Shown here piece after piece: positions 11,647 to 24,866 of a DNA stretch of 64,000 bases. A program made the translations under genes and the position numbers. Below the pieces are notes generated by a model. It ran no database searches, had not been told where the DNA came from, and saw nothing but the letters and a program-made list of their open reading frames with translations. The DNA is taken from NCBI GenBank assembly GCA_015680685.1, contig MNCI01017476.1:866838-930837 (forward strand). Reading direction: 5' to 3'. This stretch comes from Gnetum montanum (Eukaryota > Streptophyta > Gnetopsida > Gnetales > Gnetaceae). Every line of letters begins with the position of its first letter. Position 1 is the stretch's first letter.

Positions 11647-11657
11647 TGCCCCCATGA
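11647..11657 (-). other. Polypurine tract of element C
   Basis: Reads TCATGGGGGCA on the minus strand directly before the LTR, almost the same as B's PPT. Confidence 0.8.
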
Positions 11658-11989
11658 TTGAATGAAAGCTCATCCTCGAGTTCCCTTACAAAATTGGAAA
11701 GATATGAGATTATTGACTAACTCTTAACAAACAAATGACTTGAAAAAATTGAGTGCTCAAGTGTACGAATCAAAAAATTACAAAAATTATGGTATTCATG
11801 ACACAAAATTAAACACCATGACATGACTACACAAAAATTGGACAACACTTTCTTTGATGGAATAAGGTAGTGGAGAAGATCAAATAGTCCCAAGCGGTGG
11901 AGGCTCTTGAGGTTCCAAAGGGTCTTTGCTAGCTTTAAGCATGTGTGGTAGCTTAGGTAGCTATGGCTATCCTACTATGGCTATAACCT

Positions 11990-14340
11990 ATAGTGGGAGG
12001 TAAAAGGCATCTAGTAATGCCTTCATCTTCTCCTCACTCTGAGGATCATTCACAATCCACATGGCATCACCAATGTGGGCTAGAATGGGGACATTCCACA
12101 TATAGGGCATTATTGGAAACATCTCTTTTACATTGATAAACCAAGTAGTGAACTATTTTTGTTTGATTTTAAATGCCTTAACTACATTTTGTAGCTCTTG
12201 ATAGTCATTCATCCTCCTAGCTAGGTTCTTAGTAGTTGATCATTGATTGGTGAATTGTGCCTTGAGAACTTTAAGTTTAGTGTTAGCCATCACAAGCTTG
12301 TCCTTGGTGTTCTTGTGGTGCTTGAACTCAGCCTTGTACAATAAGTACAAGTTGGCCACCTATTTCTCGAGCTTTGACCATGACTGTCTAGTAGTCAACA
12401 TGGCCAGGTTTGCATAACGAAGATTAGCAAGCTTCATGTACTCTATTATCTCCTTGATTTGCATCTCCTTCATGCAAATTTCTACTTTATTGTAGAAATC
12501 TATGCCATCAATGATGGATTCCCAAACTTCTTTGCCTTGCTAAAGTTTTTAGAGGGCTTCCTTTGCTTTTGTGTTCTCTAACTAAATTTGTTTTTCATTT
12601 ACTTCCTTTTGTAGACTGACCTACTCTCTATAATGGTGCTTGACTCTCTCAAATTCAAGAGCCTTCAATTTCTAGGCAGCTACCTCAATAGCAATTTTTT
12701 GGTGAAGGATGTGCACCTTCTCCTTGTAGAGATTCCTATTCTTTACTATCAATCTCCTAAATTCTATGTTTTCTTTGGCTAGTTTGTTCTACTGTTGATG
12801 GATAAAATCAATTAATTATTACTTATGTTAATCAAAATTCTACATGTGATGATTTTCTGCAGTCAACTGAACATTCTCTTAGTGGGTTTGATCCAAGGAT
12901 TTTTGAATCTTATGTTGTGTGGCCTCTACCAACGATTGATAGACATTGTCATCTCCATTGCACCCTAAACCCCTTTGAGCTTGGTCTGAAGCTACTCCAT
13001 AGCTTCATCTCTTGTTAGTGTTGGGTTGAGAAATGTGAGACTGAAAATCCGAGCTCTTAATTTGGTAACTTCTATAGCCAAGTGTTCATTCAGTCCTTTG
13101 GCATTTTTGAGTTTCCCCTTCAAGATTATGTTCTTGCACTTTACCTCTAGTAGCTTCGACTAGGTTATAGTAATGTTGTTTGAAAGGTCAAAGACATCTA
13201 GAAGAGGTTGCCCAATTCTCACCAATTAATCCAATAATTCCTTACACTATGCTACATTTATTTTGTTTCTTATGGTCCTTATGGATTTCTATACATCTCT
13301 AAGTGTAGTGATGTTCAATGCAAATGCCACAGGTGCATTGAGAGTCTCAGCAATATAATCAGCAGTCACTTCTACTACTATCTCCTACCCTAAGTGTTGC
13401 ATCACCAATACAGGTTTTCCTTCACCCTCTTCTAAGTGCACCAAGAAGGTTGCAACATTCTCAAAGATTTTTGGGAGTGTCTGTTGTTCTATGAGAGATA
13501 ATGTGACCTCTCTAGTGCCCAGATTCAACCTCACAGGCAATTACATTCTTTGGGCCAAGAATATGAACACACCTCTACCTATCAAACTAATTTCTTGGGC
13601 CACATCATTGAGATGACTCATTACTATTCTATACATAGATGTGTCCCTACCACTCATGATTTCTTGCTCATTTCTCTTGTTTACTCAAGATCCATTCCCA
13701 ATATTTGTGCAACCATTGGACAATTTCAACAATGTCTAGTACTATTGTTTGAGTGGTAGGTGAAGATGGTGGTTGTTGCTCCTCTTCTTGAATAGTGGTT
13801 CTAGGCATCTTATCCTTCATCATTTCTACCTAGTTGGTGGCTGAAATAGTTCTAACTATGTTGGTGGTGTAACAAACTATTCCTTCCCTTCAACAGAGTT
13901 TTCTGATGAGGCATGGAAAGGGGAGTGATTTTCTTCTACGCTCATTTTCTTTAAACCACATCTTCATCAACTACCTTTGTAGGAAAATCAACTATAGAAG
14001 GTGGACCAAGAAACTTCCACTCAGAGCAGTGCATGATTAGGTGGAGAAGGTAGTGATTTTACTTGGCCTCACCATAGGATTAAGGTGAAAGGCCACAATC
14101 TTATAATGGATCCTCTTTACTAGTGTGAGTGTGCCAAACTACTTATGGTCAACACCATAGCATTATTACATCCATTCTTTCTTAATACTAGGATTTTCTT
14201 GCATTGGGATCTCATTAATATTTATCCCCATTTTTGGAAACCCAAGCATTGTAGCAGTGGCTCTAAAAAATTGAAAAACTCCTTTGGTGTTTGTGAGAAA
14301 ATGTAAAATTTTCAAAGTCAGGTTGTGTATACTTATAGTA
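11990..14340 (-). pseudogene. Extra 3' ORF of element C, coiled-coil-rich
   Basis: Downstream of integrase, in the position where Athila elements often carry an extra (env-like) ORF. On the minus strand short frames join into a Lys/Glu/Leu-rich protein. Near the start is MLGFPKMGININEIPMQEN. In the middle is MQIKEIIEYMKLANLRYANL, then KDKLVMANTKLKVLKAQF (probable coiled coil). Near the end is GDAMWIVNDPQSEEKMKALL. Many stops. No signal peptide or clear membrane span is visible, so I do not call it an envelope gene. B and D lack this block. Confidence 0.5.
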
Positions 14341-15960
14341 TTTTTTTCCTTACATCGACAGGGCCTTATACATGATGCCTCATATATGGGTTAGCTCTAT
14401 CAATGGGGCCCATCAGCAAAAATTTTCAAATGTTAATGTCTCAAAAAATTATGAGGAATTTTTCAATGAAATTAAGATCCATGGAATCCTAGAAAAGCTA
14501 AGAATATGATAAAATCATTGAAGAGGGTCTTTGAAATCTTAAAAATTTAAAAATTTGATGGAGAATATATTTATTAAAAAAAATAGGTAAAGGAGCACAT
14601 GGTGTGATGTAGAGGAATGGTGTACGAAAGATTCTATTTGCAAAAATGCCTAAGGATAAGGTACTTAATGAACCCATTTAAGAGATATGCAAGTGGGTCC
14701 TCTCTATAGTAGGAACACACCTTGTTTTCCCTTGCAGAACCTCAACCTAAGAAATATATTGGCCCCATAGATGATTAATGGTTGATGGAAGTTAAGGACG
14801 AATACCTAGAAGATTCTACCTAAGAATTCAAGTACGTCAGACCAAGAAATGGAATCAAGAACATGGGCATCGACAGTGTTGTGAATTATGGTTAGCATAG
14901 ATGGATGATAGAGAAGGTGAAATGGAATTCCAAACTAATGTCATAAGAAGTCCCTTGTGCATTTTGTGTTTAAAATAACCTAAGAAGATCCATCCTTAGT
15001 CTAGACCAAAACCAACCTTTTTTAGTAACTTTGCATTGCCACTCCAAGACCAATCCACCTCCTTAAGACATAAGAGTGTATCCATAGAACAACCACCATT
15101 CCATGAGAAGGAGAAAAAGAGAAGTAGGAAATGAGAGAGAGCCTTAGTTAGAGGGGATCTTTAGGCATGGGTAACATGTCTTTCTAGTTCCATAACTAGT
15201 GCTTGTAGCCCATTTATTTGTCTAAGGGGTGTGCTTTGAATTCTTGTCATGTTTTTTTATTTTTTTTCTTTTTGAATGGGAACCAAACCATGCAAAAACT
15301 TTATTTTACTTCCTATTATTGGAACATGGAACAGTAAGAAGTCAATGAAAAGCACTCAAAGCACTCAAGTAAGTACAAGAGTACAAAGAGTATTAGATCC
15401 CCTTGAAGTCACGCCTTGTACAAACCTTTGAATCTTTTTCAATTTTAAAAACTACCAAGGTCACCAATTTATTAAAATTTTGTTTAATGAAAGGGACCTC
15501 AAACTCCAAAAATGAGGAAAACCATAGATTTTGTGAATGAGTGGATGTCATGGACTCACTGCTTGTTCCATGAAAAAGAAACCATGACTTAGTACTCAAC
15601 ACAAAAATTTAAAAATAGAAACTGGACATTAGTAAAAAAATAGAAAATAAAGCACTAACCACCATTAGTAATAGCTATAGCACCACTGTGTCCTATTGGC
15701 ACAAAGCTTGTTTATTAGCAAAAATTCAAAAATCACACTCAAGCAAAGCAAAGTATATAAAAAAGTTTAAAATATTTAAGGATTTAAATGTACTAAAAAT
15801 GGTGTAAAACAAAAATTGTGTAAAAAAAAAAATAATTTTGAAATTAAAAGGTGTAAACTAAACAAATTACAAAGATAAAAATGTATAAAACAAAAAGTCA
15901 AAAAATTGAGAACCCATATGGATGATTAGCATGGATGGCCATCTCCCCCACGATTGAGTT
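14341..15960. other. Non-coding 3' region of C after integrase
   Basis: Matches D (about 57600-58900) and B (about 6714-7640, opposite orientation) but has no convincing coding sequence. It contains the internal PPT-like motif at 15937-15956. Confidence 0.55.
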
Positions 15961-15964
15961 AGAA

Positions 15965-17250
15965 GGAGGAGATTTAAAAAATTAAATGTTGTTGTTCATC
16001 TGTTGAGGTATTCATTACATTGGCTTGCTTGGGCTCATGGAAAAGCTTCACTTGTTGAATGTTGACCAACTACTTTTTATTTGGACTGTCAAGTTTGTCT
16101 ATGGTCATGGCCCCAGATGGAAAGGTTTCATCAATTATATAAGGTCTCTTCCACAACATTTGGAATTTAGTTTTCTAAGGTATGTGTGTAAGGTTCTAGT
16201 AGAGAACCTTATCTCCTAGTTGAAATTTTACTTTTTGTATTCTTAGGTCATGTCATTGCTTGTTGAATGTCTTGTGCACTTCATTCAAGGGTAGGACCAC
16301 TAATCAATTTTCATCTAGCACATTGAGGTTCATCAATCTTTCTTATTGTGCTAGGCTTAGGTCAAGATTTATTTCACAGGTTGTTGAGAGTGTACGGAGC
16401 TTAGATTGAATTAGGAGTGTTGGAAGTTTTCCATACACTAGCTCATAGGAAGAGTATCCAATAGGGAGTTTCCATGTTGAGCAGTAGGTCTAAAGGGAAT
16501 CATTGAGTTTTTTTCTCCAATCTCTCCTATATTTTCTTATGGTCCTTGTTAGGATCTTTGTGATCTTCTTATTAGTTACCTCTGCTTGACCATTGGCTTG
16601 GGGGTAATAGGGTACTGTTAATTTATGTTCAACCCCCAAGTGTTACATAAGTTTTTAGAAATTTACACCTATAAAATGACTTCAATTATTAGAAATTAGT
16701 GCACGTGGCACACCAAACCTATTTACAATATTTTTTTATACAAATCTAACAATGGTGGATAATGTATAGTTGATGATGGCTATTGCTTCTGCCCATTTGA
16801 TGCAATAGCGAAGTACTACAATGATATATGCCTTTTCATTGGGCATGGATGTGATGGAACCCATGAAGTCAATGCCCCATATGTCAAAGGGTTCTAGTGG
16901 TTGAATCCACTATTGAGGATCCTCAATTCATGCAGGCATCCCATCATCTCTTTGGCAACATTCACAAGATTGAACAACCTGGTGGGCATCCCTAAAGATT
17001 GTAGACCAATAGTATCATGTCATTAGGATTTTTATGGTCATGCATCTATCTACATAGTGGCCTTCCTAAGGGCCTTCATGAGCATCCTGGAGAACATGTA
17101 ATGGATTTGCATTAGGGATACACCAACAAACCAAGCCATAAATTCACACCTTGTAAAGGTGTTTGTTGATTTCTATGAAATACTTTGCCAAATGAAGAAA
17201 CTATTGTTTCTTCCTAAAGTCCAAATCTTGTGACATCTCTTAAGTGAGAA
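15965..17250 (-). pseudogene. Integrase of element C
   Basis: Degenerate Ty3/gypsy integrase, read in pieces on the minus strand. Visible pieces are a core block with VPYYPQANGQAEVTNKK (catalytic Glu region) and a C-terminal block with ERLMNLNVLDENRL, HDLRIQKVKF and GDKVLYQ, typical of the Athila side of gypsy integrases. The zinc-binding part is badly broken and stops are frequent. Confidence 0.7.
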
Positions 17251-17279
17251 GGTAAGTGAGGATGTCATCGTACCATGTT

Positions 17280-17720
17280 GTTACTATGGGGAATTTTTCT
17301 GTTTATTACTCCAATGAAGAGGAGTTTATTTGAAAATTGATCAAAAACTAGGCTCTTCTCCATTTTGTTATCCTATCTTAATTAAGAGAGGTGGTCAGTG
17401 AGCACATTCTCAGCCTCTTTCTGATCTACCATTGTGAGACCAAATTCCTATAAGATCATGAGCCACCATATGATACAAGGGCTCACTATTGGCTTGTTCA
17501 TTAGCAAGCAGATGGCATTGTGATTTGTGTGCAGAAGCACTTTATAGCCAAGAACATAGTGCTTAAACATTTTGAGAGCATACACCACAAACATTAATTC
17601 TTTCTTAGTTCTGTGTAATTCAATTGTGCAACCACAATGTTTCAGCTCATGCAATGGATGTAATACGAATGTTTCCTATCATCCAACTGCATAGGTAAGG
17701 TTTCCAAAGAAAAATTAGAT
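17280..17720 (-). pseudogene. Gypsy RNase H of element C
   Basis: The best-preserved piece is 17448-17654: RTKKELMFVVYALKMFKHYV, then GYKVLLHTNHNAICLLMNK. These match the second (E) and third (D) active-site blocks of gypsy RNase H, with Asn where the TDH motif has Asp. It lies directly after the RT. Confidence 0.7.
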
Positions 17721-18830
17721 GCATCTGTCATTATGTAAAATGGTCTAGACTAGTCTAGTGCTTGTAGAATTTAAGTTTCTATGCATTTTTTCTTTAATTA
17801 TTGAAATACATGTTCACACTCCTTGGTCTAGATGAATAGAGCATTTTACTTCATAAGCTTGACCAACGACTTTACAATCTTAGAGAAATTCTCTATGAAT
17901 CATTTGTAGTAGCTAGTATGCCCAAGGAATGATTAGAAATCTTTGACTATCATTGGTTGGTGTGTGATTCCTTGGATGATCCTTATCTTTTTAGGGTCTA
18001 TCTCAATTCCTTAATGTAAAATTCAGTTCCTTGGTACTATGCATTACTAGACCATTAAATGGCTTTTCTACTAATTGAGCTTAAGGTTTTTTTTGACACA
18101 TATTTTTAGTGCCTACTCAAGGTATTTTAGGGCTTCTTCAAATGTAGCCTCATTGGTAGAGAAGTCATCCATAAATACTTCTACCCCACTACCAATTTGC
18201 TATTGGAAAATACTAAGGATCAAGAGTTGAAATGTTGTGGGGGAATTACACAGACCAAATGGAATCTTACAATATGCAAAAGTCCCCTAGGGACTTGTGA
18301 ATGTAGTCTTGGCTTGATCTTTTGACATAATTTGGATTTGGTTATAGCCATTATAACCATTAAAGAAGCTATAATAGCAATGCCCAAAGATGGTGTGCAA
18401 CATTTGGTCCATAAATGGTAATGGAAAATGATATTTAAATATTACTATGTTTAATAGCCTAAAGTCGATGCAGACCCACCACTTGCCATTTTTCTTTGGT
18501 ATAATTATGAGTAAGCTAACTCACTCACTATCCATAATGGGATAGATGAACCCCACCTTGAGGAGTTGTTCTATTTCCTCCTTGACAATATTCTTTAGTT
18601 TGAGGTTTAGCCACCTTTATGGCTACCTTCATGGCTTTATGGTCAAGTTGATGTAGATACGATGCTGGCATATCCTTGGATCAATTCCAGTCAGCTCCAA
18701 ATATAACCAAGCAAAGGTTGTTGGCCACTTATTAACCACCTTTAAAAACTTTTCTTTTTGTTTAGGAGCAAGTTTGGCATTGATGATAACTGGCTTGCCA
18801 TTGTTTAAAAATGTATACTCCATGTCAACT
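17721..18830 (-). pseudogene. Reverse transcriptase of element C
   Basis: Recognised by order and fragments. The pre-RT segment 18629-18823 includes LKVVNKWPTTFAWLYLELTG and GIDPRICQHRIYI (compare the HxI of the RT N-terminus). Pieces of the palm follow, with SFLDGFSGYN-like and YxDD-region remnants across several frames. Not functional. Confidence 0.6.
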
Positions 18831-19179
18831 AGTAGATTTTTTAAATCTAGGGACTTCTACTTAAAATTATCAGGGATTTCCAAATCTCCCCAATATGTAT
18901 CATCATTTTCATCATCAAAGAGTTGGTGATGAACTTGCTCAAGTTCATCCATGCCTTTGACATAATCACATGTCATGTGCTCAGTTGGCTCCATGCATAG
19001 TGTGCTATTGTCTAAGTCAACTATTAGCCACTATGTGCCCTTTGCTTTGTGGTTGCTACATACAAACACTTTTGAATATCTGTGTCTTATGTACACTGAT
19101 TGCATGCTTTAATGTATGTACTCTTGATGGACCACACTTTTTGCATGCAATTGTACTTATTATTGCTATACACGATGCA

Positions 19180-19700
19180 TGGAACATGCTTCTTCTTTAG
19201 TCATCCAAATTCATTTTTCTTAGAGATTTCCAATGAGAGGTTCCTTATGATCATTAATGCATCAATTATGCTTAACCAAACCCTTCCCATAATGATGGGG
19301 AAGTCCCCATTTTAGTTTTCTACCTTGATCACTAAAAATTCAATAGGGTAGGACCACCCACAAACTATGGTTACAATGTCCTCCACTAGTCCCAAGGGAA
19401 TAGTGATTGACTAATCTACCAATTCTAAATGGATGTTTCTCTTCATGAAAGGTGATAGGTTCTAAGCCTTGTACATGTCATGGAAGATGAGATTGATACC
19501 AAACCAAAATCAAGAAGAGCCTTGCATAGCTCATGACTAACGATTTGTAAGTAAATGAGAGGATTGCCTAGGTTAAATATTTTCTTAAAAAGATTGCTAG
19601 CTTTGATCCAATTAAAAATAGCATGAGTTAACATCATAGTGTAGATCCAAGGTGGAATTTGGTTTGAAGGACACTTGAATGTGTTTGACATAGAGGATGA
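19180..19700 (-). pseudogene. Protease of element C
   Basis: Homologous to B's protease: MLTHAIFNWIKASNLFKK, PLIYLQIVSHELCKALLDFG, then (19200-19320) a GR-W-like MGKSPF/MLNQTLPIMM block on the opposite reading. The active-site region reads ALLDFG. Confidence 0.65.
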
Positions 19701-19799
19701 GGGTGTTGAAGATATAGGGTGACCAGATACATTAGGTTGTGAGGGTTTGGGAGCACCACTGAATTAGAAAAAGGGTTATTTCCTAAATTACTTATCCAA

Positions 19800-22230
19800 A
19801 CCACTTGGCTGGAAGGTAAATTGTGAATGTACAGTCCTTATAGCATTTTGTTACTATGGCTGTGGGTGAATTTCACCCTACATGAATGAAGAAAGAGGTA
19901 ATTGGTTAGAGGGTCGAGGGATATGTGCAAACACATGTAGAGGATGGTATTGGTATGGGTGATCTCCTCAAGTACATGATGAATCAATTTGATGGTAGTT
20001 TGAAGCATAATAGTAATGCTAGAACGATGCATGACTTGTAAAGCTTCAAGGAGAAATGGGTTGTTGAACATAGTACCCATATGGATTTGATTACCTATAA
20101 GGGTACTGCTATCTTGGCAATGGATTTCCCCATGATTGTGGTTGGTGTCACTATTGGTATTGCTCATATGGTTGTGGTGGAGCTCCACTTGGATAGTAAG
20201 CATATTGTTGCTGGTGGAACTGCCTTGGATTGCCTTGAGGATAAGGTAATCATCTAGGTGCTTTCCTATGTGCTAATCAAGGATTCAGTACATACACCCT
20301 AGACTCTTGTAACTGTGACACCACAAGGAAAAAACACTTCAAATATTCATATTAACAAATGTCACATCTAATATCATCATCGGAGTTTGTTTCCATAGCT
20401 TCTTCGACTACAGTAGCTTTGCCCTTACCTCTTTGGCAAGCACATATAGCTTCTTTCTACCTCTTGTAGTCATGATCACTATTATGCTCTTTGGATGCTA
20501 CAACAATCTTCATGGAAATTTGTAATTCTTCATCCAAAGAGTTCCATAAGTTATCAACCTTTGCCAAAATGTGTAAAATAGATTTTTTGAATAGGCAAGA
20601 TTTTCGTATTTATGACTTCGTCAAGTGCTTACTCCTCCTCATCACAGAATTGAACCTTCCTTTTTCTGATGGAAGGGGTTCCTATTATATTCTTCTGCAC
20701 TTTCCATTTTTTGCAACTCATATTTTTATTTTGCTACCTACTCTATTAGCCTTTGTACTTGATGGGCTCTTATTCTGAATAGTCTTCCTTTGGCATAAAC
20801 CCCAAGAGTTCTTCTAGTTTCTACTCAGAGCCCATCTATGATATGGCAAAGTTGTTTCCTATGAGAATAACCATGATCAGTGCATCAATGTAAGAGAGAG
20901 TAGTATTTACCCATGGCATTATCCAAGGGTTCATGTTTTTTCTATTTTCAACCTTGGATTTTCCTTCTTAGATTGGACACTCTAGAGTATTTCTGATATT
21001 TGTCATTGAATAGCTCAAGCATTATACTTCATTGGCAAATAGATTCCAGCTCAAAAGATCAATACTAGCTTTCTTATTCCTTTATGAGTGTTTTGGGAAA
21101 GAGCTTGAGTTTATGCCAGACATTTTCAATGTTCTACAAGGCACAAATATCATGGAAAGCTGGTAGATGTGTTTGCAAATCAGAGTTGTATCCCCCCTCA
21201 AATCTTGAGATATTGTTCATGTCTAGGCACTTGATTTGACTATCTTTCACATGCCTAGTTGGAATCTTAACTGCCTCTACAATGTTAATCATGCTTTGAT
21301 TCACCAATAGAGGCTCATCATCATCATGATTTCATTGTTTCTGATGATATGCTCTGTTACCCCTTTAATTATTATGGGCATGACAATTAGTATTAGTACC
21401 TCTTTGGTTACCTCCATCATGGTTGTTTCTTCTGTCATGTCTTTTAGAATCAGAAGAGGAAGAAGAAGCAAATGCAAATGAAGAGGGTGAAGAGGGAGAA
21501 GGACTACATATTCAAGAAATATACTAATTTTCCCTTCATTATCATAGCCATGTTCATTAGTTTTCATATGATTTTGATGCTTGTTTAATTCCTTTTCTTG
21601 ATTGCCATCTTTCGCTGAACGTGAATTGTGGATTGTAGACTACAAATTTAGGGTTACATCCTCATCACCAGTAACAAAGGGTAGAGAATCTTCATGTTGA
21701 GAGCCCTTAAAGGTAGGGTCCTCATTGTTATCTTTTTTTAGTAGAAACAAGGGATTGGTGAACCATTTCCCATTTGAATCCTCATGATGCCTCTCTTGAT
21801 GTCAATCTTTCCTGCATTGTGTTTCAATGGGATAGTAGTTCCAAGTGTCATAACCATTCATAATGTATTCCTCTTAAAGATTCAAGATGCCTAACTTCTT
21901 CAAAGTTTGAAGTAGCATCCTAGGCACAAATCGATTAGGGGGAAACAATGTTGCCTTACATATCACACCATCACAATTTTTCATCTTGATGTACGATGAA
22001 GGTGAAACTAGAAACATACTCATCTAGATGAGTATATATCACTTTGTACTCTTGTGAGACCAGTAGTTTCATATCATTTTTCCTATGAGAAAAAGACATT
22101 TTATAGGCAAATAAAGTATTAGTGTGCTTTTGTAGTTATATTATTTGGGAATGATATCAACCTTGGGATTCATCCAACGATATTAATGATATCCACTAAA
22201 CCTAGGTAGCACACGATTCAACAAACAAAG
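19800..22230 (-). pseudogene. gag: Gag and linker of element C
   Basis: Degenerate gag by position (between PBS and protease) and by similarity to B and D. The gag/linker pieces include GTMFNNPF near 20080 and a His-rich segment near 21300-21567 that parallels B's His/Arg-rich segment. No continuous frame remains. Confidence 0.5.
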
Positions 22231-22239
22231 TCCTCAACA

Positions 22240-22259
22240 ATGGTGCCAATGATGAGTGA
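22240..22259 (-). other. Primer-binding site of element C
   Basis: On the minus strand TTGGCACCATTGTTGAGGAC directly follows the 5' LTR. It has the same Athila-type layout as B and differs from B by transitions. Confidence 0.75.
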
Positions 22260-22602
22260 TGAAGAGGTACCATTATGCTAAACCATACAAATCACAAAGC
22301 ATTCATGTGTGATTCAGTTGAATTCTATCGACTCTATAGTTTCTATTGCACTAGTCTTCTACACAATGAACGTTGCCCTAAGGTCATTCATTGTCTTTCC
22401 AATTATACTTTGTGATGCACATGGTATGGTTAAGTATAATAGAGGCATATCATTTTTAGTGTTTTTTGTTTTATGTTCCTTAGTGCTTAGAGAAAAAGAT
22501 GAAGTAATTTAATAACTAATTTAATTTAACTAACTAACTAATCTCTAATTGGTCCTAATAGAAGGATCTGGTCCCACTTTCCATACACATCCTGAACCCA
22601 CA
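22260..22602 (-). repeat. 5' LTR of element C, piece 1 (left of E)
   Basis: Matches 10689-11034 of the left LTR and stops at the E insertion. Confidence 0.88.
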
Positions 22603-24394
22603 TGAAACACCACCAATTTTGTACTTCTACAGTTCAATGGCAGATTTTTTTTAAGTGTCAAAACATAGGCAAAATTTTTCTAAGTCTAGTGTTATGCTGT
22701 GTAGCGTAGACAGCGTAGCACACCTAAAATCTTGATTTTTGAAAAAAATTTCTGTCTACCTACTACACTCCCCAACACAATGAGTGTGACACAATTCCAT
22801 GGCTAGTCTGAACAAATGTCAAGCTAGAACCAGTCAAAGATTGCTTGGGATGGACCAAATAGTTTGGCAAATTTTCTATCTCCTAGAATATCAAGCTCAC
22901 TACGCTCTACAGCTTGCCCAACTTGACACATCCCGGTTGTCAGTTCACCCAAGTACTAGGCTAGAGTCTGTCAAAAGTGCTTAGCATGAAAAAATTAGTT
23001 TCGAAAATTTTCTATCTTGTGAGCTATCACACTCTACTACACTGCATAGCATAGCAAGCTTGACATAGGTTACAGGGCCAAATTTTTTCTAAGTGATGGA
23101 AAGGGATTTGTCAAGCTATCTCGACATGGGAGATGCATTTGTTGGTTCTCTGACTTTTGAGGTTGCTTGTCCTACTACACACCAAAGTGTGGTCAATGTG
23201 TCATGGACAAAAATTGCAAGTTTCATTAAAATTTGATGAAGTACTTATGCTATGCTTTACAATGTTGTGCAACATAGACAGTGTGACAAGTCAAAATTTG
23301 TAAAAATTACTAAGTGTTCATGCTAAGCTCTGCTACGCTATGCAGCATAGACAACGTGACATATGGAAAATGCCTCCAAATGCCCCCCAAAAGCTTATAG
23401 AACTTGACATCGGCCTTCATTTCAACTCTAACATCCCTCCAATGGTCAAGATTAGTATTTTTCATCACTTCTGCATCTCCCATTAATCCCCAAAATTGTC
23501 CCTACACTTGACCCTACTTAGAAGGGAGGGAATATGTAGTCTTGGAGTGTAGACTCCAAGATGCATTGTATTCACACTATTTGTAGGTACATGGCAGCCT
23601 CTCAAGCTCTGGCACATCTAGAATAGGTCATGTGGTCATAGTTCCATAGTCTCTAGGTTCCCTTTTTGGTCCCAAAGATTGTAACACTTCGAGCATGACA
23701 TGTCTATGTGATTGATCCATGCCCATGCCACATTGCACCTAGGTCACATGGCATCTAGTCAACATCTCATGTTAACCCTAACCCTATAAATACCCCAACC
23801 TTTAGCATTTTAGGGGTTGGAAAATCGTTTGAGCATCAAGCATTTGAGCATTCTCAGCATCTCCACTCTCCTGCACACAAGCACCTAAGCTTGACACCTT
23901 GACAAGTACTGCAATGTAGTTTTCCTCATGCCCACACAATGTGATGACCACCAACCCAACAAGACTAGCCTCCCCTATAGCTATCATCACTATGTCTTTG
24001 ATGTCCTAGAGACTATGACCACACTGCCATGCTGCTACTATGCCTATATGATATTGCGTACTAGTTTCACACATTTTTCAATCAAAAGATACACTCCCTA
24101 GTGTTGGGGCGGTGCATTTCTTCACTTAAACTCTTACTTCTTCAGCATTCGTTTCAAACTTTAACATAATTTCCTGCATTTTCCACTATTAACATGCATC
24201 TTTGCTTATTCATGTTACTATTTTTTTCTTTTACAAATGGTTATTGTTACACCAAATAAGTCTGTTTCTGATTAACTAGACTATTTAGGGAACCTCATTT
24301 TCATTTCCTTGGCATGGTCCTCGCACGAAATTGAGGTTAGACTATATGCCCACAAACCTCTCGGTGCTCTAGCCACCAATTTTTTTAGAGATCA
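22603..24394 (+). repeat. 5' LTR of element E
   Basis: 1,792 bp, TGAAACACCACC...GAGATCA, matched by 39813-41606. It contains several imperfect inverted repeats around TGCTACGCT / AGCGTAGCA (near 22685-22720, 23020-23060, 23245-23290, 23295-23340). Confidence 0.9.
23785..23792 (+). promoter_or_regulatory. TATA box of E's 5' LTR
   Basis: TATAAATA in CCCTATAAATACCCC; also present in the 3' LTR at 40997-41004. Confidence 0.75.
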
Positions 24395-24401
24395 TAGTTT
24401 T

Positions 24402-24421
24402 TTGGTGCTAGAAAGAGGGCC
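24402..24421 (+). other. Primer-binding site of element E
   Basis: TTGGTGCTAGAAAGAGGGCC, seven bases after the LTR. A's PBS (TTGGCGCTAGAAGGAGGG) differs by two transitions and is also set off from its LTR, by six bases. Confidence 0.7.
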
Positions 24422-24866
24422 ATTCATTCCTTCTATGTGCAATGGGTAGTTCCACATGCTTTCTACACCCCCATCACTAGCAACAAGCTAGCATAGACGT
24501 AACACCCCTATGGACCTACCATGGTAGTAGCTACATCATAAGTTAGTGTAGGAGTTTTCTATGTTCCAATTGGCATAGATTGGTACAAGTTGATGGTTCC
24601 CCTAGAACCCTGTAGGACGAAAAGCCCAAACTATCCAATGCATCAAGATTTGAGTGTTCTATAGAGTGTGATAACCCTATGAGCATAACAATCCCTCAGA
24701 GCATGATGAGCGTAATGTCAAAGATAACCATTTTTCAATGTTTCTAAACTTAGCCATTTTTGGCCTATTTTCTTTACAGTTTTCATACTTATCCATTTTA
24801 TCTTAAAATTTTCTACAGTTAAATGGTTTTTGCAAGCATATCTTTTTCTCACGTATTTTCTACGTA
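24422..24866. other. Untranslated leader of E
   Basis: No coding sequence seen. 24720-24860 is T-rich with repeated TTTTCTACAG-like bits. Confidence 0.5.

Noticed and set aside
11990-14340. Envelope gene of element C
   Set aside because: Position fits, but no signal peptide, cleavage site or membrane span is visible; only coiled-coil-like sequence.
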